DNA of 23,248 nucleotides from JAZGBC01 sp036444495 (GTDB lineage Bacteria; Pseudomonadota; Alphaproteobacteria; Kiloniellales; J153): contig JAZGBC010000066.1 of NCBI GenBank assembly GCA_036444495.1, positions 1 through 23,248 of the forward strand. The letters run 5' to 3'. The notes under the pieces were generated by a model, which did not search any database, had not been told where the DNA came from, and worked only from the letters and a program-made list of their open reading frames with translations. Position 1 is the first letter of the stretch. Each line of letters opens with the position of its first letter. The translations under genes were made by a program, and so were the position numbers. Shown piece after piece: positions 1 through 6,881 of the stretch.

Positions 1-16
1 GAGAGGACCAACGGTC

Positions 17-1456
17 ATGTCACAGCAGGCAGTCAAATCCGAAACCCCGGTGAGCGAGGGCGAGGCGGCACGGGCCCCCGTCGCCGGGCTGGTGGCCAAG
101 GGGCGCGCGGCCATGGCGAGCCTGAGCGGCGCCGATCAGGACCGCGTGGACGACGCGGTTCGTGCGCTGGCCTGGTCGCTCTACAAGCCGGAGAACGCAC
201 GCGCCCTGGCCGAGATGGCGGTGGCCGACACGGGCCTGGGCAACGTGCCCGACAAGATCATCAAGAACCAGCGCAAGACCTTCGGGTGCTTGCGCGACCT
301 GCTGCGCGTGCGCAGCGTGGGCGTGATCGAGGAGGACAAGGCCCTGGGCCTGACGATCTACGCCAAGCCGGTCGGCGTGGTGGCCGCCGTCACGCCGTCG
401 ACCAACCCGGCGGCCACGCCCATCAACAAGGCCATGATGGCGATCAAGGGGCGCAACGCCATCATCCTGGCGCCCTCGCCCGCCGGCTGGCCCACCACCG
501 CGCGCACCGCGGAGCTGGCCCGCGCCGAACTGGAAAAGGCCGGCCACGACCCGGATCTCCTGCAGATCCTGCCGCAGCCGGTCACGCGCGAGGCGACCAA
601 GGCGCTCATGGCCGCGGCCGACCTCATCGTCTGCACGGGCAGCCAGAACAACGTGCGCGCGGCCTATTCCAGCGGCACGCCGGCCATCGGCGTGGGCGTG
701 GGCAACGTGTCGGTCATCATCGACGAGAGCGCCGATCTGACGGATGCGGCGGAAAAGATCTGCGCCTCCAAGATCTTCGACAACGCCACCTCCTGCTCCT
801 CGGAGAACTCGGTCATCATCCTGGACGAGGTTTACGCGCCCGCAATCCAGGCCCTGGAAGCCGCCGGCGGATATTTGGCGACTACGCGGGAGTGCGATCG
901 GATCGCCGCCGCTTTATGGCAAAACGGCAAATTGAGCCGGGACCTCTTGGCCAAGGACGCCGCGGTCCTCGCCGCGCATTGCGGCCTGCCCGAGGCGACG
1001 CACAACGCCAGGTTTTTCATGGTCGAGGAGAGCAGCGCGGGGCCGGACCACCCCTTCTCGGGCGAGAAACTGTCACTTGTTCTGGCCGTCTACCGCGCCA
1101 GGGATTTCGCGGACGCCAAGCGCATCTTCCGCGCCATCATGGCCTACCAGGGCGCCGGGCATTCGGTGGGACTCCACACCGGCGACCCGGAGCGCGCCCG
1201 CGAATTGGCCGAGGAACTGGACGTGGTGCGGGTCCTGGTCAACCAGGCGCACACCTTCGGCAACGGCGGCTCCTTCGACAACGGGCTCAACTTCACGCTC
1301 TCCATGGGCTGCGGCACCTGGGGCGGCAATTCCATCTCCGAGAACCTGAATTGGCGTCATTTCGTGAACCTGACCCACCTGGTCACCACGATCCCCGAGG
1401 ACCGCCCGTCCGAGCAGGAGCTTTTCGGCGCCTACTGGACCAAGTACGGACAATAG
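17..1456 (+). CDS. CoA-acylating aldehyde dehydrogenase (possibly sulfoacetaldehyde dehydrogenase)
   Basis: A 479-residue enzyme of the aldehyde dehydrogenase superfamily, most like the acylating branch (EutE/AdhE-N/SauS type), which oxidises an aldehyde to an acyl-CoA with NAD(P)+. The catalytic cysteine is Cys260 in NATSCSSENS. The N-terminal part carries the cofactor-binding segment around VTPSTNPAATPINKA, and a glycine-rich GVGVGNVSV stretch precedes the cysteine. The C-terminal half has GNGGSFDNGLNFTLSMGCGT, typical of the acylating group. The start is supported by GAGAGGA nine bases upstream. The next gene begins 6 nt after the stop, so it is co-transcribed with two acyl-CoA ligase subunits. 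That pairing suggests the acyl-CoA product is passed to the ligase. Sulfoacetaldehyde is my favoured substrate because similar dehydrogenase-ligase sets serve C2-sulfonate metabolism, but this is inferred; other short aldehydes are possible. Confidence 0.85.
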   Translation: MSQQAVKSETPVSEGEAARAPVAGLVAKGRAAMASLSGADQDRVDDAVRALAWSLYKPENARALAEMAVADTGLGNVPDKIIKNQRKTFGCLRDLLRVRSVGVIEEDKALGLTIYAKPVGVVAAVTPSTNPAATPINKAMMAIKGRNAIILAPSPAGWPTTARTAELARAELEKAGHDPDLLQILPQPVTREATKALMAAADLIVCTGSQNNVRAAYSSGTPAIGVGVGNVSVIIDESADLTDAAEKICASKIFDNATSCSSENSVIILDEVYAPAIQALEAAGGYLATTRECDRIAAALWQNGKLSRDLLAKDAAVLAAHCGLPEATHNARFFMVEESSAGPDHPFSGEKLSLVLAVYRARDFADAKRIFRAIMAYQGAGHSVGLHTGDPERARELAEELDVVRVLVNQAHTFGNGGSFDNGLNFTLSMGCGTWGGNSISENLNWRHFVNLTHLVTTIPEDRPSEQELFGAYWTKYGQ

Positions 1457-1462
1457 ACCGGC

Positions 1463-2587
1463 ATGAACTTCGAGGAGCACGCGGCCAAGCCCCTGCTCGC
1501 CGCGGCGGGCATCGCGACGCCTTCGGGCGAGCTGGCAACCAGCCCGGAAGAGGCCGCCGCCGCCGCCCGGCGTCTGGGCCTCTGCATCGTCAAGGCCCAG
1601 GTGCCCACGGGCAAGCGCGGCAAGGTGGGGGGCATCCGCCCCGCCGATACACCGGAGGAGGCCGCCCGGGCCGCCCAGGCCATCCTGGGCATGGAGATCG
1701 CGGGACAGCGGGTCGAGCGCCTGCTGGTCGAGGCCCGCGCCGAGATCGCGCGGGAATTTTACGCCGCGGTGCTCAACGACCCGGCCAGCAAGGGGCCGAT
1801 GATCCTCTTCTCCGCCGCGGGCGGCATGGAGATCGAGGAGCTGTCCGAGGCGCGGCCGGAAAGCCTCCTGCGCCTGCCCGTGGACATCCGCCGGGGGCCG
1901 GAGCGGGCCAGGCTGGAGGATGGGCTGGCCGCGCTCGGCCTGGGGGAGCGAGGCACCGCCCTGGCCGATCTCCTGGAGCGGCTTTACGGGGTCTACCGGG
2001 AGAACGACGCGGAGCTGGTCGAGATCAACCCCCTGGCGCTGACCCAGGCCGGCGATTTGCTGGCGCTTGACTGCAAGTTCACCCTGGATGACTCCGCGCT
2101 TTCGCGCCGGGCAGAGCTGGCCGCCCGGGGAACCCCGGAAAAGCTCACCGACCTGGAGGCCGAGGCGCGGGAGCTGGGCCTGCGCTTCATCCTGCTCGAG
2201 GGCTCCGTGGGCGTCTTGGCCAACGGCGCCGGGCTGACCATGACCACCATCGATGCCGTGCGCCACTACGGCGGCGAGCCGGCTAATTTCCTGGAGATCG
2301 GCGGCGACGCCTACGTCAAGGCGACGCCCGCGCTCAAGCTGGTGCTCGCCAACCCGAAGGTCAAAAGCCTGCTCATCAATTTCTGCGGCGCGGTGGCGCG
2401 CACCGATGTCATGACCGAAGGCGTGCTCGACGCCTGGGACGAGATCGAACCCACCCTGCCCGTGTTTTTCTCGATCCACGGCACCGGCGAGGAGGCGGCG
2501 GTCGCCATGCTGCGCGAGCGCCTGGGGATGGAGCCCTTCGAGCTTATGGACGACGCGGTCAAGGCGGCCGTGGCGGCGGCGCGATGA
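1463..2587 (+). CDS. ATP-grasp beta subunit of a SucC-like acyl-CoA ligase (NDP-forming)
   Basis: A 374-residue protein resembling the beta subunit of succinyl-CoA synthetase, which binds nucleotide and completes phosphoryl transfer between the phosphohistidine of the alpha subunit and NDP. The N-terminal ATP-grasp domain shows VKAQVPTGKRGKVGG (compare VKAQVHAGGRGKAGG in SucC). The metal-binding segment AELVEINPLALT is followed by LALDCKFTLDDSA. The C-terminal CoA-ligase domain has NGAGLTMTTID and LINFCGAVARTDVMTEG. Its length is close to the usual SucC length of about 390. The start lies 6 nt after the dehydrogenase stop, and the end overlaps the alpha-subunit start in ATGA, so the two are probably translationally coupled. 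True SucCD normally sits with TCA-cycle genes; placement beside an acylating dehydrogenase argues for a dedicated substrate, not succinate. Confidence 0.85.
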   Translation: MNFEEHAAKPLLAAAGIATPSGELATSPEEAAAAARRLGLCIVKAQVPTGKRGKVGGIRPADTPEEAARAAQAILGMEIAGQRVERLLVEARAEIAREFYAAVLNDPASKGPMILFSAAGGMEIEELSEARPESLLRLPVDIRRGPERARLEDGLAALGLGERGTALADLLERLYGVYRENDAELVEINPLALTQAGDLLALDCKFTLDDSALSRRAELAARGTPEKLTDLEAEARELGLRFILLEGSVGVLANGAGLTMTTIDAVRHYGGEPANFLEIGGDAYVKATPALKLVLANPKVKSLLINFCGAVARTDVMTEGVLDAWDEIEPTLPVFFSIHGTGEEAAVAMLRERLGMEPFELMDDAVKAAVAAAR

Positions 2588-3459
2588 TCGTACGCGGCGG
2601 CGAGACGGTGCTGATCCAGGGCATCACGGGGCGTCAGGGCAGCTTCTGGACCGGGCACATGCAGGCCTACGGCACGCGCATCCTGGGCGGCGTCAATCCC
2701 AAGAAGGCGGGCATCGAACACTGCGGCGTCCCGGTCTACGGCTCGGCGGCCGAGGCCGCGCGGGCCGGCCCGATCGACGCCTCCGTGCTCTTCATCCCGC
2801 CCTTGGGCGTCAAGGGCGCCGCGCTCGATGCCATTGAGGCCGGCATCAAGAAGCTCGTCATCCTGACCGAGCACGTGCCCGTGCAGGACGTCATGTACCT
2901 GCTGGCCGCCGCGCGCGAGGCGGGCGCCCGGGTGCTGGGGCCGAACACGGCGGGCGCGGTCACGCCGGGCGAGTGCTTCCTCGGTTTCATGCCCGCCTTC
3001 AACGCGCGGGTCTTCCAGCCGGGCCACGTGGGCGTCATCTCGCGCAGCGGCAGCCTGGGCACGCTGGTCTGTCTCAAGCTGGTGGAGGCGGGCTTCGGCA
3101 TCTCCGCCTTCATCGGCATCGGCGGCGATCCGATCCTGGGCACCACCATCCGCGAGGCGCTCGTGAATCTGGACCGGGATGGGCGCAGCGACTCGGTCGT
3201 TATCGTGGGCGAGATCGGCGGCGCCATGGAGGAAGAGGCCGCCGAGCTTGTGGAAAAGATGGACAAGCCGGTCGTCGCCTTCATCGCCGGAGCCGCCGCG
3301 CCGCCGGGCAAGCGCATGGGCCACGCCGGCGCGATTGTCCTGGGAAATTCCGGCAGTTACGCCTCAAAGCGCGGCGCGCTCGAAGCCGCGGGCGCCGTGG
3401 TCGTCGACACGCCTTCCGGGATCGCTTCGGCGCTAAGAACCCGCCAAACGGGCATGTAA
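2584..3459 (+). CDS. CoA-binding alpha subunit of a SucD-like acyl-CoA ligase
   Basis: A 291-residue partner of the preceding ATP-grasp protein. The N-terminal Rossmann CoA-binding domain has LIQGITGRQGSFWTGHMQAYGT and GGVNPKKAG, close to SucD. The middle contains VLGPNTAGAVTPGE and the substrate-loop region ISRSGSLGTL. The active-site histidine that carries phosphate is His247 in MGHAGAIVLG, equivalent to the GHAGAI motif of SucD. Length matches SucD (about 290). It overlaps the beta subunit by four bases (ATGA). The enzyme pair would run acyl-CoA + NDP + Pi to acid + CoA + NTP, or the reverse. I see no terminator in the 77 bases after the stop. The physiological acid cannot be read from the sequence. 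Confidence 0.87.
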   Translation: MIVRGGETVLIQGITGRQGSFWTGHMQAYGTRILGGVNPKKAGIEHCGVPVYGSAAEAARAGPIDASVLFIPPLGVKGAALDAIEAGIKKLVILTEHVPVQDVMYLLAAAREAGARVLGPNTAGAVTPGECFLGFMPAFNARVFQPGHVGVISRSGSLGTLVCLKLVEAGFGISAFIGIGGDPILGTTIREALVNLDRDGRSDSVVIVGEIGGAMEEEAAELVEKMDKPVVAFIAGAAAPPGKRMGHAGAIVLGNSGSYASKRGALEAAGAVVVDTPSGIASALRTRQTGM

Positions 3460-3536
3460 GGTATGCGGCCTGGGTGTTATTGTATGCGAATTATTGCCCA
3501 CGAGGACCGGGCAGATGTGAGAGAAGGGTCCTAGGC

Positions 3537-3791
3537 ATGAACGGCCCGAAGGCGTTTTTGGCCGGCCTTTGGCGCGACGAGAGCGCTATCTCGTCGGTCG
3601 AGTACGCCGTGCTCTTGAGCATGATCGCCGGCGGCATACTCTTTTCCGCCGAATTCCTGAGCAACGCGGTTGAGAACCAGATGGAAGACACCGCCGCGCT
3701 GTTCGCCGAAGATACTTGCGGTAACGACGGCGGTGGCGACGGAACCGGCGGCGCTGGGGGCTCTGGCGAAGGCGGCGCCAACACCTGCTAA
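3537..3791 (+). CDS. Flp/Fap-type pilin-like peptide with Gly-rich tail
   Basis: An 84-residue protein. Residues 12-42 (WRDESAISSVEYAVLLSMIA onward) follow the Flp type IVb pilin pattern: a charged leader, then E22-Y23 and a hydrophobic helix. The prepilin-peptidase site would fall after Ala17, where most Flp pilins have Gly, leaving Glu at position +5 of the mature chain. Unlike common Flp pilins it carries a glycine/aspartate-rich extension (62-84) bounded by Cys61 and Cys84. The start is supported by GAGAAGG about 9 nt upstream. No tad/cpa assembly genes are present in the window, so it is an orphan. The tail appears to be cut short by a small insertion (see findings). The family call is fairly firm; whether it is assembled into pili is unknown. 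Confidence 0.7.
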   Translation: MNGPKAFLAGLWRDESAISSVEYAVLLSMIAGGILFSAEFLSNAVENQMEDTAALFAEDTCGNDGGGDGTGGAGGSGEGGANTC

Positions 3792-3833
3792 GAATTTTGA
3801 ACTGACCCCCTAAAACATTCAAATTAGGACACT
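3792..3833. mobile_element. Possible IS-end remnant interrupting the pilin tail
   Basis: About 42 bases of lower GC content with several in-frame stops sit between two glycine-rich coding segments in the same reading frame: the pilin tail ending at 3788 and 3834-3896, which would continue as a Gly/Asp/Asn-rich tail ending in Cys before a TGA at 3897. The insert contains TGAACTGACCCCC, resembling terminal sequences of some IS3-family elements (from memory, not a search). No transposase or second end is visible. It could also be unrelated spacer DNA. Confidence 0.35.
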
Positions 3834-3934
3834 ACCGTCGGCGGCGACGGGGGCAGCGGCAATGGCTCCGATAACGGCGAGGGCTTCGTCGGCTGCTGAG
3901 GGCACCGGGCCGCGAATTTTTTGACAGGCGGCGT

Positions 3935-4465
3935 CTAGCTTATTGGCTCGAACCGCTTACCCGAAACTTCCCTTACCAACTCCTCGAGCGCGCGGCCCTC
4001 GGCCCGCGCCTCGTCCCAGCGCCGGTCCGCCTCCGCGGGTTCCAGATGACCGTAAAGCGCCAACCAGAGCGCCGTCTCGTGCAGGCCCCGGGCTTTGTGC
4101 CGGGCGAGCCAATTCTCGAAACGCCAGTCCGCCCCATCCGCCGCGGCACGCCCGGTCGCGCCGAAGACCTGTGCGTCGAGCCAAGCGCCACTGGAATCCT
4201 GTACGCGAACCGCCCTTGGCGCGTATTCGACCGACTCGAAGAAATGGAGCCGGGCCAGCTCTTCCCGGCCTAGACCCTCGACCAGGATGCCCTCAACCGA
4301 GCCGCCGGGCGCGGCAACCAGCAGGGGAAAGTTGTCCCCGCGCAACCTGACCAGACGGTGATCGGGCAAGCGCGCAGACGGCAACGGCCAGCCGGAGACG
4401 GGGCGGCCCAGCACCAATTCCAGGACCTCCCTGTCGCGCAAGAGACCGAAAAAGAAGAACTGCAT
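3935..4465 (-). CDS. Gamma-glutamylcyclotransferase / AIG2-like protein
   Basis: A 176-residue protein of the AIG2/GGCT fold. The N-terminus FFFFGLLRDREVLELVLGR matches the family opening (YGSLR-like substrate loop followed by a helix). The central LHFFESVEYAPRAVRV corresponds to the strand in which family members carry an acidic residue and a conserved Y-x-R. Family members cyclise or cleave gamma-glutamyl amines, but many bacterial ones have no assigned substrate. I chose the ATG at 4465 because the family fold begins directly after it; an in-frame start 84 bases upstream (4549) would add a proline/arginine-rich segment with no recognisable fold. There is no clear Shine-Dalgarno sequence at 4465. 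The gene converges on the pilin-like gene. Confidence 0.7.
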   Translation of the reverse strand: MQFFFFGLLRDREVLELVLGRPVSGWPLPSARLPDHRLVRLRGDNFPLLVAAPGGSVEGILVEGLGREELARLHFFESVEYAPRAVRVQDSSGAWLDAQVFGATGRAAADGADWRFENWLARHKARGLHETALWLALYGHLEPAEADRRWDEARAEGRALEELVREVSGKRFEPIS

Positions 4466-4593
4466 CGATAGAGGAACCCGCTCACCCGTTGCACCCGAAC
4501 AACCCGGTGGACCGCTCCGGCCCGCTGGGCGCAGAGGTCGTTTTAGCAAATGGGGTGCCGGGAGCCCACGGAAAATGGGTTCCTATCCCACGA

Positions 4594-5226
4594 TCAAGCG
4601 GCGGTCTCCTGCAGTAGCCGCCTGATTCGGGGCCCGGCCGCCAAGAGGGCTCTCGTCTTCGCGCTGCTGGACAGGATAAAGAGATACGGTCCCGTAACCC
4701 CCAGCCCGAGGAGCGCGCCCTGCTCCGGAACCTGGGCGGCCCCGACCAGGGCGAACAGGAGCGGGGGCGGAACCAAGATCTTTGGGTCCCGGTAGGCGAA
4801 CCAGCCGGTCCCCGACAGGCCGGCGGGCAAGGCGCTCTCCAGCGGCTCCAGATGCGCCAGGCCGCCGTCCATCATTCTTCGGAGTATCTCGGGGACCTTG
4901 GGCGGGGTTCGGATCACGGCCACGTCGGGCCAAGCCGTACCCGGAAATCGATGAACGAGGAGCGAGGTTCCTACATCATCAGCGCCGGCAGCCACCAGGG
5001 TCACCAACCAGGAAGGTTCGCCGGCTTGGTCTCCGACAAGCAGCTCAGCGACATCGAGACCGAAAAGACGCCGGCCCAACTCGATCACATCTTTATCGGG
5101 TTGGCTGGACCGGGTGAAACCTGCCGAGGCGACCACGCGCCGCGGCCGCCGGGCCAACCAAACCGCTCCCCCCGCGATCAGCAGAAGCACGGCCAGTCCG
5201 ATTAGCGCACCAATAGCGATATTCAT
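4594..5226 (-). CDS. Uncharacterised single-pass membrane-anchored protein
   Basis: A 210-residue protein I do not recognise. One N-terminal membrane helix (about residues 3-26, rich in Ile, Leu, Val and Ala) is followed by an Arg-rich stop-transfer run (LARRPRRV) and a soluble domain of about 180 residues that would face the cytoplasm by the positive-inside rule. The soluble part alternates hydrophobic strands (LLVHRF, VAVIRTPPK, GPYLFILSS) with helices and has no catalytic motif I can name. The ATG at 5226 is preferred because the helix follows at once; a longer frame starting at 5346 would run into the hairpin at 5332-5359. Upstream GGAAC is a weak ribosome-binding site. It lies downstream of and on the same strand as the histone-like gene, but a terminator separates them. 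Confidence 0.6.
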   Translation of the reverse strand: MNIAIGALIGLAVLLLIAGGAVWLARRPRRVVASAGFTRSSQPDKDVIELGRRLFGLDVAELLVGDQAGEPSWLVTLVAAGADDVGTSLLVHRFPGTAWPDVAVIRTPPKVPEILRRMMDGGLAHLEPLESALPAGLSGTGWFAYRDPKILVPPPLLFALVGAAQVPEQGALLGLGVTGPYLFILSSSAKTRALLAAGPRIRRLLQETAA

Positions 5227-5331
5227 TACAATGCGGGTTCCAATGCCGCTCCATGGCATGTCCGAGCAGGGTCCAGCGGACGCGGGCCGCCGGCCCAACC
5301 TTCGAACAGCCGCGCCGCGCCGTAAGAATGA

Positions 5332-5359
5332 AAACGGGGGCCACAAGGTGCCCCCGTTT
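5332..5359 (-). terminator. Rho-independent terminator of the histone-like gene
   Basis: A perfect 10-bp stem, AAACGGGGGC paired with GCCCCCGTTT around an 8-base loop. On the minus strand the stem runs straight into TTTT, giving a conventional intrinsic terminator about 107 nt after the stop of the histone-like gene. The plus-strand side has only three Ts. It may also insulate the start of the next minus-strand gene (5226). Confidence 0.7.
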
Positions 5360-5465
5360 CACGAGTACCGCTGCCTTGAGCGGTCTGCTGCGCTTGCGTC
5401 TCCAGAACGCAGGGAAACTATGGCCGCCCTGCGCGCATCCCTAGCCCGGGATGGCGAGCGCGCTA

Positions 5466-5810
5466 CTACTTCTCCGCGGCCTTCTTGCGCCTGGTTTTTC
5501 TGCGCACGGTTTTCTTCTTCGCGGTCTTCTTCGCGGCTTTCCGCCTAACGGCCTTCTTCCGCTTAGCGGGCTTCTTCCGCGCGGTCTTTTTTCTCGTCGC
5601 TTTTTTCCGGGTTGTCTTCTTCTTCGCGGCTTTACGTGTGGTCGCCTTCCGCCTCGTGGTCTTGCGCTTGGCGGCAGTCTTGCGCGTGGTCTTCCGCCTA
5701 GCGGTCTTCCGCTTCACCGTCCTCTTCTTAGCGGTCTTCCGCTTCGCGGCCTTCCTGGCAGTTTTCTTCTTCGCGGTCTTCTTCCTCGCTGTCTTTTTTC
5801 GTGCGGCCAT
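5466..5810 (-). CDS. Histone H1-like Lys/Arg/Ala/Thr repeat protein
   Basis: A 114-residue, extremely basic protein built of short degenerate repeats of the type RKKTA, KRKTA and RRKTT along its whole length. Almost all residues are K, R, A, T or V; the only acidic residue is Glu113. This composition matches bacterial histone H1-like or AlgP-like tails, which bind DNA without a folded core and may compact the nucleoid. There is no globular domain and no signal peptide. CGAGG seven bases before the ATG is a good ribosome-binding site. A putative promoter lies at 5950-5977, giving a leader of about 130 nt with three hairpins, and a strong terminator follows the gene. The repeats also open a phenylalanine-rich frame on the opposite strand, which I regard as a shadow. 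The role in DNA binding is inferred from composition alone. Confidence 0.8.
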   Translation of the reverse strand: MAARKKTARKKTAKKKTARKAAKRKTAKKRTVKRKTARRKTTRKTAAKRKTTRRKATTRKAAKKKTTRKKATRKKTARKKPAKRKKAVRRKAAKKTAKKKTVRRKTRRKKAAEK

Positions 5811-5853
5811 AGCCTACCTCGTTTTCAGTAGCTGATCGATTAAGATGAGTTGT

Positions 5854-5944
5854 GGTTCGACTCTGCGTTAGGCGAACCGGAACAAGATGCTGTACCTTCG
5901 CCAGTAACTTCTGCGTAAGAAGCTACTACATACCGTAGATACGG
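5854..5944 (-). other. Structured leader upstream of the histone-like gene
   Basis: Three inverted repeats lie in the predicted 5' leader: GGTTCG/CGAACC (5854-5878), a 10-bp stem with one G-U pair and a five-base loop (5903-5927), and a short CCGTA/TACGG stem (5933-5944). None covers the ribosome-binding site, so a regulatory role is speculative. Together they make the leader far more structured than neighbouring gaps. Confidence 0.4.
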
Positions 5945-5949
5945 AATCG

Positions 5950-5977
5950 CTTATACCTGTGTCGCGGATTCGCGCAA
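5950..5977 (-). promoter_or_regulatory. Putative sigma-70-type promoter of the histone-like gene
   Basis: On the minus strand TTGCGC (5977-5972) is separated by 16 nt from TATAAG (5955-5950). Transcription would start near 5943, about 130 nt before the ATG at 5810. It is the best match in this gap, but untested. Confidence 0.4.
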
Positions 5978-6392
5978 ACAGAAAAATGTGCAATAAGAAA
6001 ATTTTTTCATGCGCCGTTGCATTCAATTTTGCACTCGTCTTCTCAATTCAAAGACTCTGGTCGCGAATCACGGCGAACATTCATCGACAACTAAGAGCGC
6101 TATTTGCAAAGGCTCGCCGGTTCGATTACGCCGTAGAAAGCCATTCGCGGAAGCCACCGAAACGATAAGGTCCGACGTAGCCGACAGCCACAAAAGTCAA
6201 TACCAGCCTACGATCTTCGCGTTTCGCGACTTCGCTCTGAGCGAGTTAAAAACCCGCAGGGCTATCTGAGATTTACACGCTGAACGGTTCGTTTATCGAA
6301 ACGGAACCGTAACACCAAGTCTCGTTGATACGGACCCATTTCACCGCCGATAATTTGTCCGCCGGATAGGCGCGCGCCTACGCCGCGCACTC
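5978..6392. other. AT-richer intergenic stretch, no convincing gene
   Basis: About 415 bases with visibly lower GC content than the rest of the window. Short open frames on the plus strand (for example 6009-6269) have no ribosome-binding site, family resemblance or codon bias like the neighbours. The only structure I can support is an imperfect hairpin at 6284-6310 (ACGGTTCGTTT against its complement with one bulged G). It could be an eroded gene, an ncRNA locus or foreign DNA; nothing decides between these. Confidence 0.4.
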
Positions 6393-6743
6393 TTATTTTT
6401 TTTTTGCCCCGCCGGGCGGAGGGCTTTCGTAATAGGCGGCGAGGTTCTCGATGTCCCGATCGCTCAGTTGCTTGACCACGATGTTCATGACCTCGCTCTT
6501 GCGGCTCCCGTCGCGGAACGCCTTGAGTTGCTGTTCGAGGTAGAGCGCCTTCTGGCCGGCCAGGTTCGGGAACGACGGCATGGTGCCGATGCCGTCCTTG
6601 CCGTGACAGCTGTTGCAGGATTTGGCCTCGATCCGGCCGGCTTCGATATCGGGAGCCGCCGGCACATAGCCCGTCATCGGCAGCGCCGCCGACGCCGACG
6701 CCGTCGATTTCCTGGGCAAGTGCCACGGCAACCTGATGCGCAT
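6393..6743 (-). CDS. Class I cytochrome c (c553-like), N-terminus apparently frameshifted
   Basis: The 116-residue frame contains a complete small monohaem cytochrome c domain: haem motif CNSCH (Cys43, Cys46, His47), the PNLAGQKALYLEQQLKAFRDG helix region, a likely axial Met86 and the C-terminal LSDRDIENLAAYY helix typical of c553/c4 half-domains. Such proteins carry electrons in the periplasm and must be exported, yet the first 30 residues here are not a signal peptide. A hydrophobic, Arg-led export-signal-like sequence starts at GTG 6783 in a different minus-strand frame and ends in VALA-QE just where the repeat GGCGTCGGCGTCGGCGGCG begins. One indel in that repeat would join them. The C-terminus is encoded by a run of ten A (6405-6396). 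The domain call is firm; whether the gene works is uncertain. Confidence 0.65.
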   Translation of the reverse strand: MRIRLPWHLPRKSTASASAALPMTGYVPAAPDIEAGRIEAKSCNSCHGKDGIGTMPSFPNLAGQKALYLEQQLKAFRDGSRKSEVMNIVVKQLSDRDIENLAAYYESPPPGGAKKK

Positions 6744-6799
6744 AGGGACCGAGGGCTAGAAACCGCAGGATTCGGCGATTCACGGCCCAGAATCCGGCC

Positions 6800-6828
6800 T
6801 TAACGCCAGGGCCCGATTGTGCTATAAT
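6800..6828 (+). promoter_or_regulatory. Putative sigma-70 promoter for the 44-residue membrane peptide
   Basis: TTAACG (6800-6805), a 17-nt spacer, and a perfect TATAAT (6823-6828). A start near 6835 gives a leader of about 47 nt that contains a short hairpin, CGGCC/GGCCG at 6841-6858. The strong -10 box, optimal spacing and the good ribosome-binding site downstream make this one of the better promoter calls in the window. Confidence 0.6.
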
Positions 6829-6881
6829 TCCTCGAAAATACGGCCTAAAAAATGGCCGAAAGTAAAGAACGGGAGGTCACA

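Noticed and set aside
286..2070. 594-codon plus-strand frame overlapping the dehydrogenase
   Set aside because: Out-of-frame Arg/Gly/His-rich translation across two real genes.
1073..2479. 468-codon minus-strand frame opposite the ligase beta subunit
   Set aside because: Composition is typical of an antisense frame in GC-rich DNA; the sense frame has clear ATP-grasp motifs.
3900..3925. T-run GAATTTTTT after the pilin region as an intrinsic terminator
   Set aside because: No stem of more than about four base pairs precedes it.
5431..5463. GC-rich imperfect hairpin just after the histone-like gene as a terminator
   Set aside because: No T tract on either strand; the hairpin at 5332-5359 is far better.
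5466..5810. Histone-like repeat region as a CRISPR array or noncoding minisatellite
   Set aside because: Repeats are short, degenerate, codon-phased and without spacers; a start, ribosome-binding site and stop frame them.
5485..5835. Phenylalanine-rich 116-codon frame opposite the histone-like gene
   Set aside because: It is the complement of AAG/CGC-rich repeats, so hydrophobic TTC/TTT codons are automatic; no start signal supports it.
6009..6269. 86-codon plus-strand frame in the AT-rich gap
   Set aside because: No ribosome-binding site, no domain, and codon use unlike neighbouring genes.
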